From Pseudomonadota bacterium (lineage in GTDB: Bacteria > Desulfobacterota > BSN033 > WVXP01 > G020346125): a DNA stretch of 5,222 nucleotides. Position 1 is the first letter of the stretch, and every line of letters starts with the position of its first letter. Below are positions 4,596 through 5,222 of this stretch, one piece after another. The translations under genes and the position numbers were made by a program. A model generated the notes under the pieces. It ran no database searches, had not been told where the DNA came from, and saw only the letters and a list, made by a program, of their open reading frames with translations. The stretch spans positions 1 to 5,222 of the forward strand of contig DAOVGJ010000254.1 of the NCBI GenBank assembly GCA_030672465.1, written 5' to 3'.

Positions 4596-5222
4596 ATGGG
4601 AAAATCCCTTGTGGTTGTTGAATCTCCGGCCAAAGCCAATACCATCAATAAATTCCTTGGATCTGACTTCATCGTCAAGGCCTCAGTGGGACACGTAAAA
4701 GACCTGCCCGAAAAGGAACTGGGCGTTGATATCGGGAATGACTTCGAACCACACTACGTAATCATACGCGGGAGGGGAAAGATCATCAAGGAGTTGAAGA
4801 GGGCCAGCCAAAATGTTGGGACCATTTATCTCGCCCCCGATCCGGATAGGGAAGGGGAGGCAATAGCTTGGCATGTCGCCGAGGAGTTGAGGGATCGCGG
4901 CAAAAGGATATATCGGATTCTGGTCAATGAGATCACGAAGAAGGCCGTATTGGAAGCCATCAAGAACCCCGGTGAACTTCAACGGAGTAAGTATGAAGCA
5001 CAACAGGCTCGGCGCATATTGGACCGATTGGTAGGATATCAGATCAGCCCCTTACTTTGGGATAAGGTGCGAAGGGGATTGAGTGCCGGACGGGTGCAAT
5101 CCGTAGCCGTCCGGATCATCTGTGAAAGGGAGAGGGAGGTTAATTCCTTCATTCCCAAGGAATATTGGACCATTACCGCAGGGCTTAAGAAACTGACATC
5201 TGAAGATGCCTTTGAGGCAAAA
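4596..5222 (+). CDS. topA: DNA topoisomerase I, N-terminal part (cut by window end)
   Basis: The first 209 residues of a type IA topoisomerase, which relaxes negatively supercoiled DNA by single-strand passage; the frame is open to the last base. The TOPRIM domain begins at once: VVVESPAKA (6-14) holds the catalytic Glu9, and the acidic cluster DPDREGEAIAWH (82-93) supplies the Mg-binding residues (Asp82, Asp84, Glu86). NEITKKA (111-117), QQARRILDR (136-144), VGYQISPLLW (146-155) and LSAGRVQSVAVR (162-173) are classic topoisomerase I segments. The TOPRIM insert seen in Escherichia coli TopA after GHIRDLP is shorter here (residues 32-50), as in many non-enteric bacteria. The active-site tyrosine, expected near residue 300, and the C-terminal zinc or DNA-binding repeats lie beyond the window. 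The truncation is only a window artefact. Confidence 0.96.
   Translation, partial: MGKSLVVVESPAKANTINKFLGSDFIVKASVGHVKDLPEKELGVDIGNDFEPHYVIIRGRGKIIKELKRASQNVGTIYLAPDPDREGEAIAWHVAEELRDRGKRIYRILVNEITKKAVLEAIKNPGELQRSKYEAQQARRILDRLVGYQISPLLWDKVRRGLSAGRVQSVAVRIICEREREVNSFIPKEYWTITAGLKKLTSEDAFEAK

Noticed and set aside
4683..5003. Minus-strand open frame within topA
   Set aside because: It is antisense to the conserved TOPRIM-coding segment and has no independent support.

Overview
The window carries ordinary bacterial chromosomal genes from what looks like a Gram-negative bacterium of roughly balanced base composition. The gene content fits a Desulfobacterota-like (former Deltaproteobacteria) lineage: a long-chain polyprenyl diphosphate synthase, a periplasmic LysM protein, and the order lysM-dprA-topA. 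The lineage is an inference from protein style, gene order and the type of dispersed repeat; no rRNA or lineage marker is present.

Layout. The left edge (1-181) looks like the meeting point of two convergent transcription units. A plus-strand hairpin terminator (53-84) may follow the last codons of a gene cut off by the window, and a weaker minus-strand hairpin lies after ispB. Two minus-strand genes follow: ispB (182-1150) and a TrmN6/YfiC-type N6-adenine tRNA methyltransferase (1550-2305). The 399-base gap between them holds a near-consensus promoter for ispB and a striking element of octamer repeats (1323-1431): four 8-base units, a GC-rich mini-hairpin, then four complementary units, able to fold into a stem of about 32 pairs.

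The 151 bases upstream of the LysM start (2306-2456) hold back-to-back sigma70-type promoters, one for each strand. To the right, three plus-strand genes run in series: a secreted LysM protein (start at 2457, fixed by a strong ribosome binding site), dprA (GTG start at 3436, DNA-processing protein) and the first 209 codons of topA (from 4596, DNA topoisomerase I, cut by the window end). The 160 bases before dprA hold two adjacent hairpins, the first overlapping a possible -10 box.

Functions are housekeeping: quinone side-chain synthesis, tRNA modification, cell-wall binding, handling of incoming single-stranded DNA, and DNA supercoiling control. I found no CRISPR array, mobile-element gene, tRNA or rRNA, and no convincing new multi-gene system. 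The octamer-repeat hairpin is the feature most worth following up.
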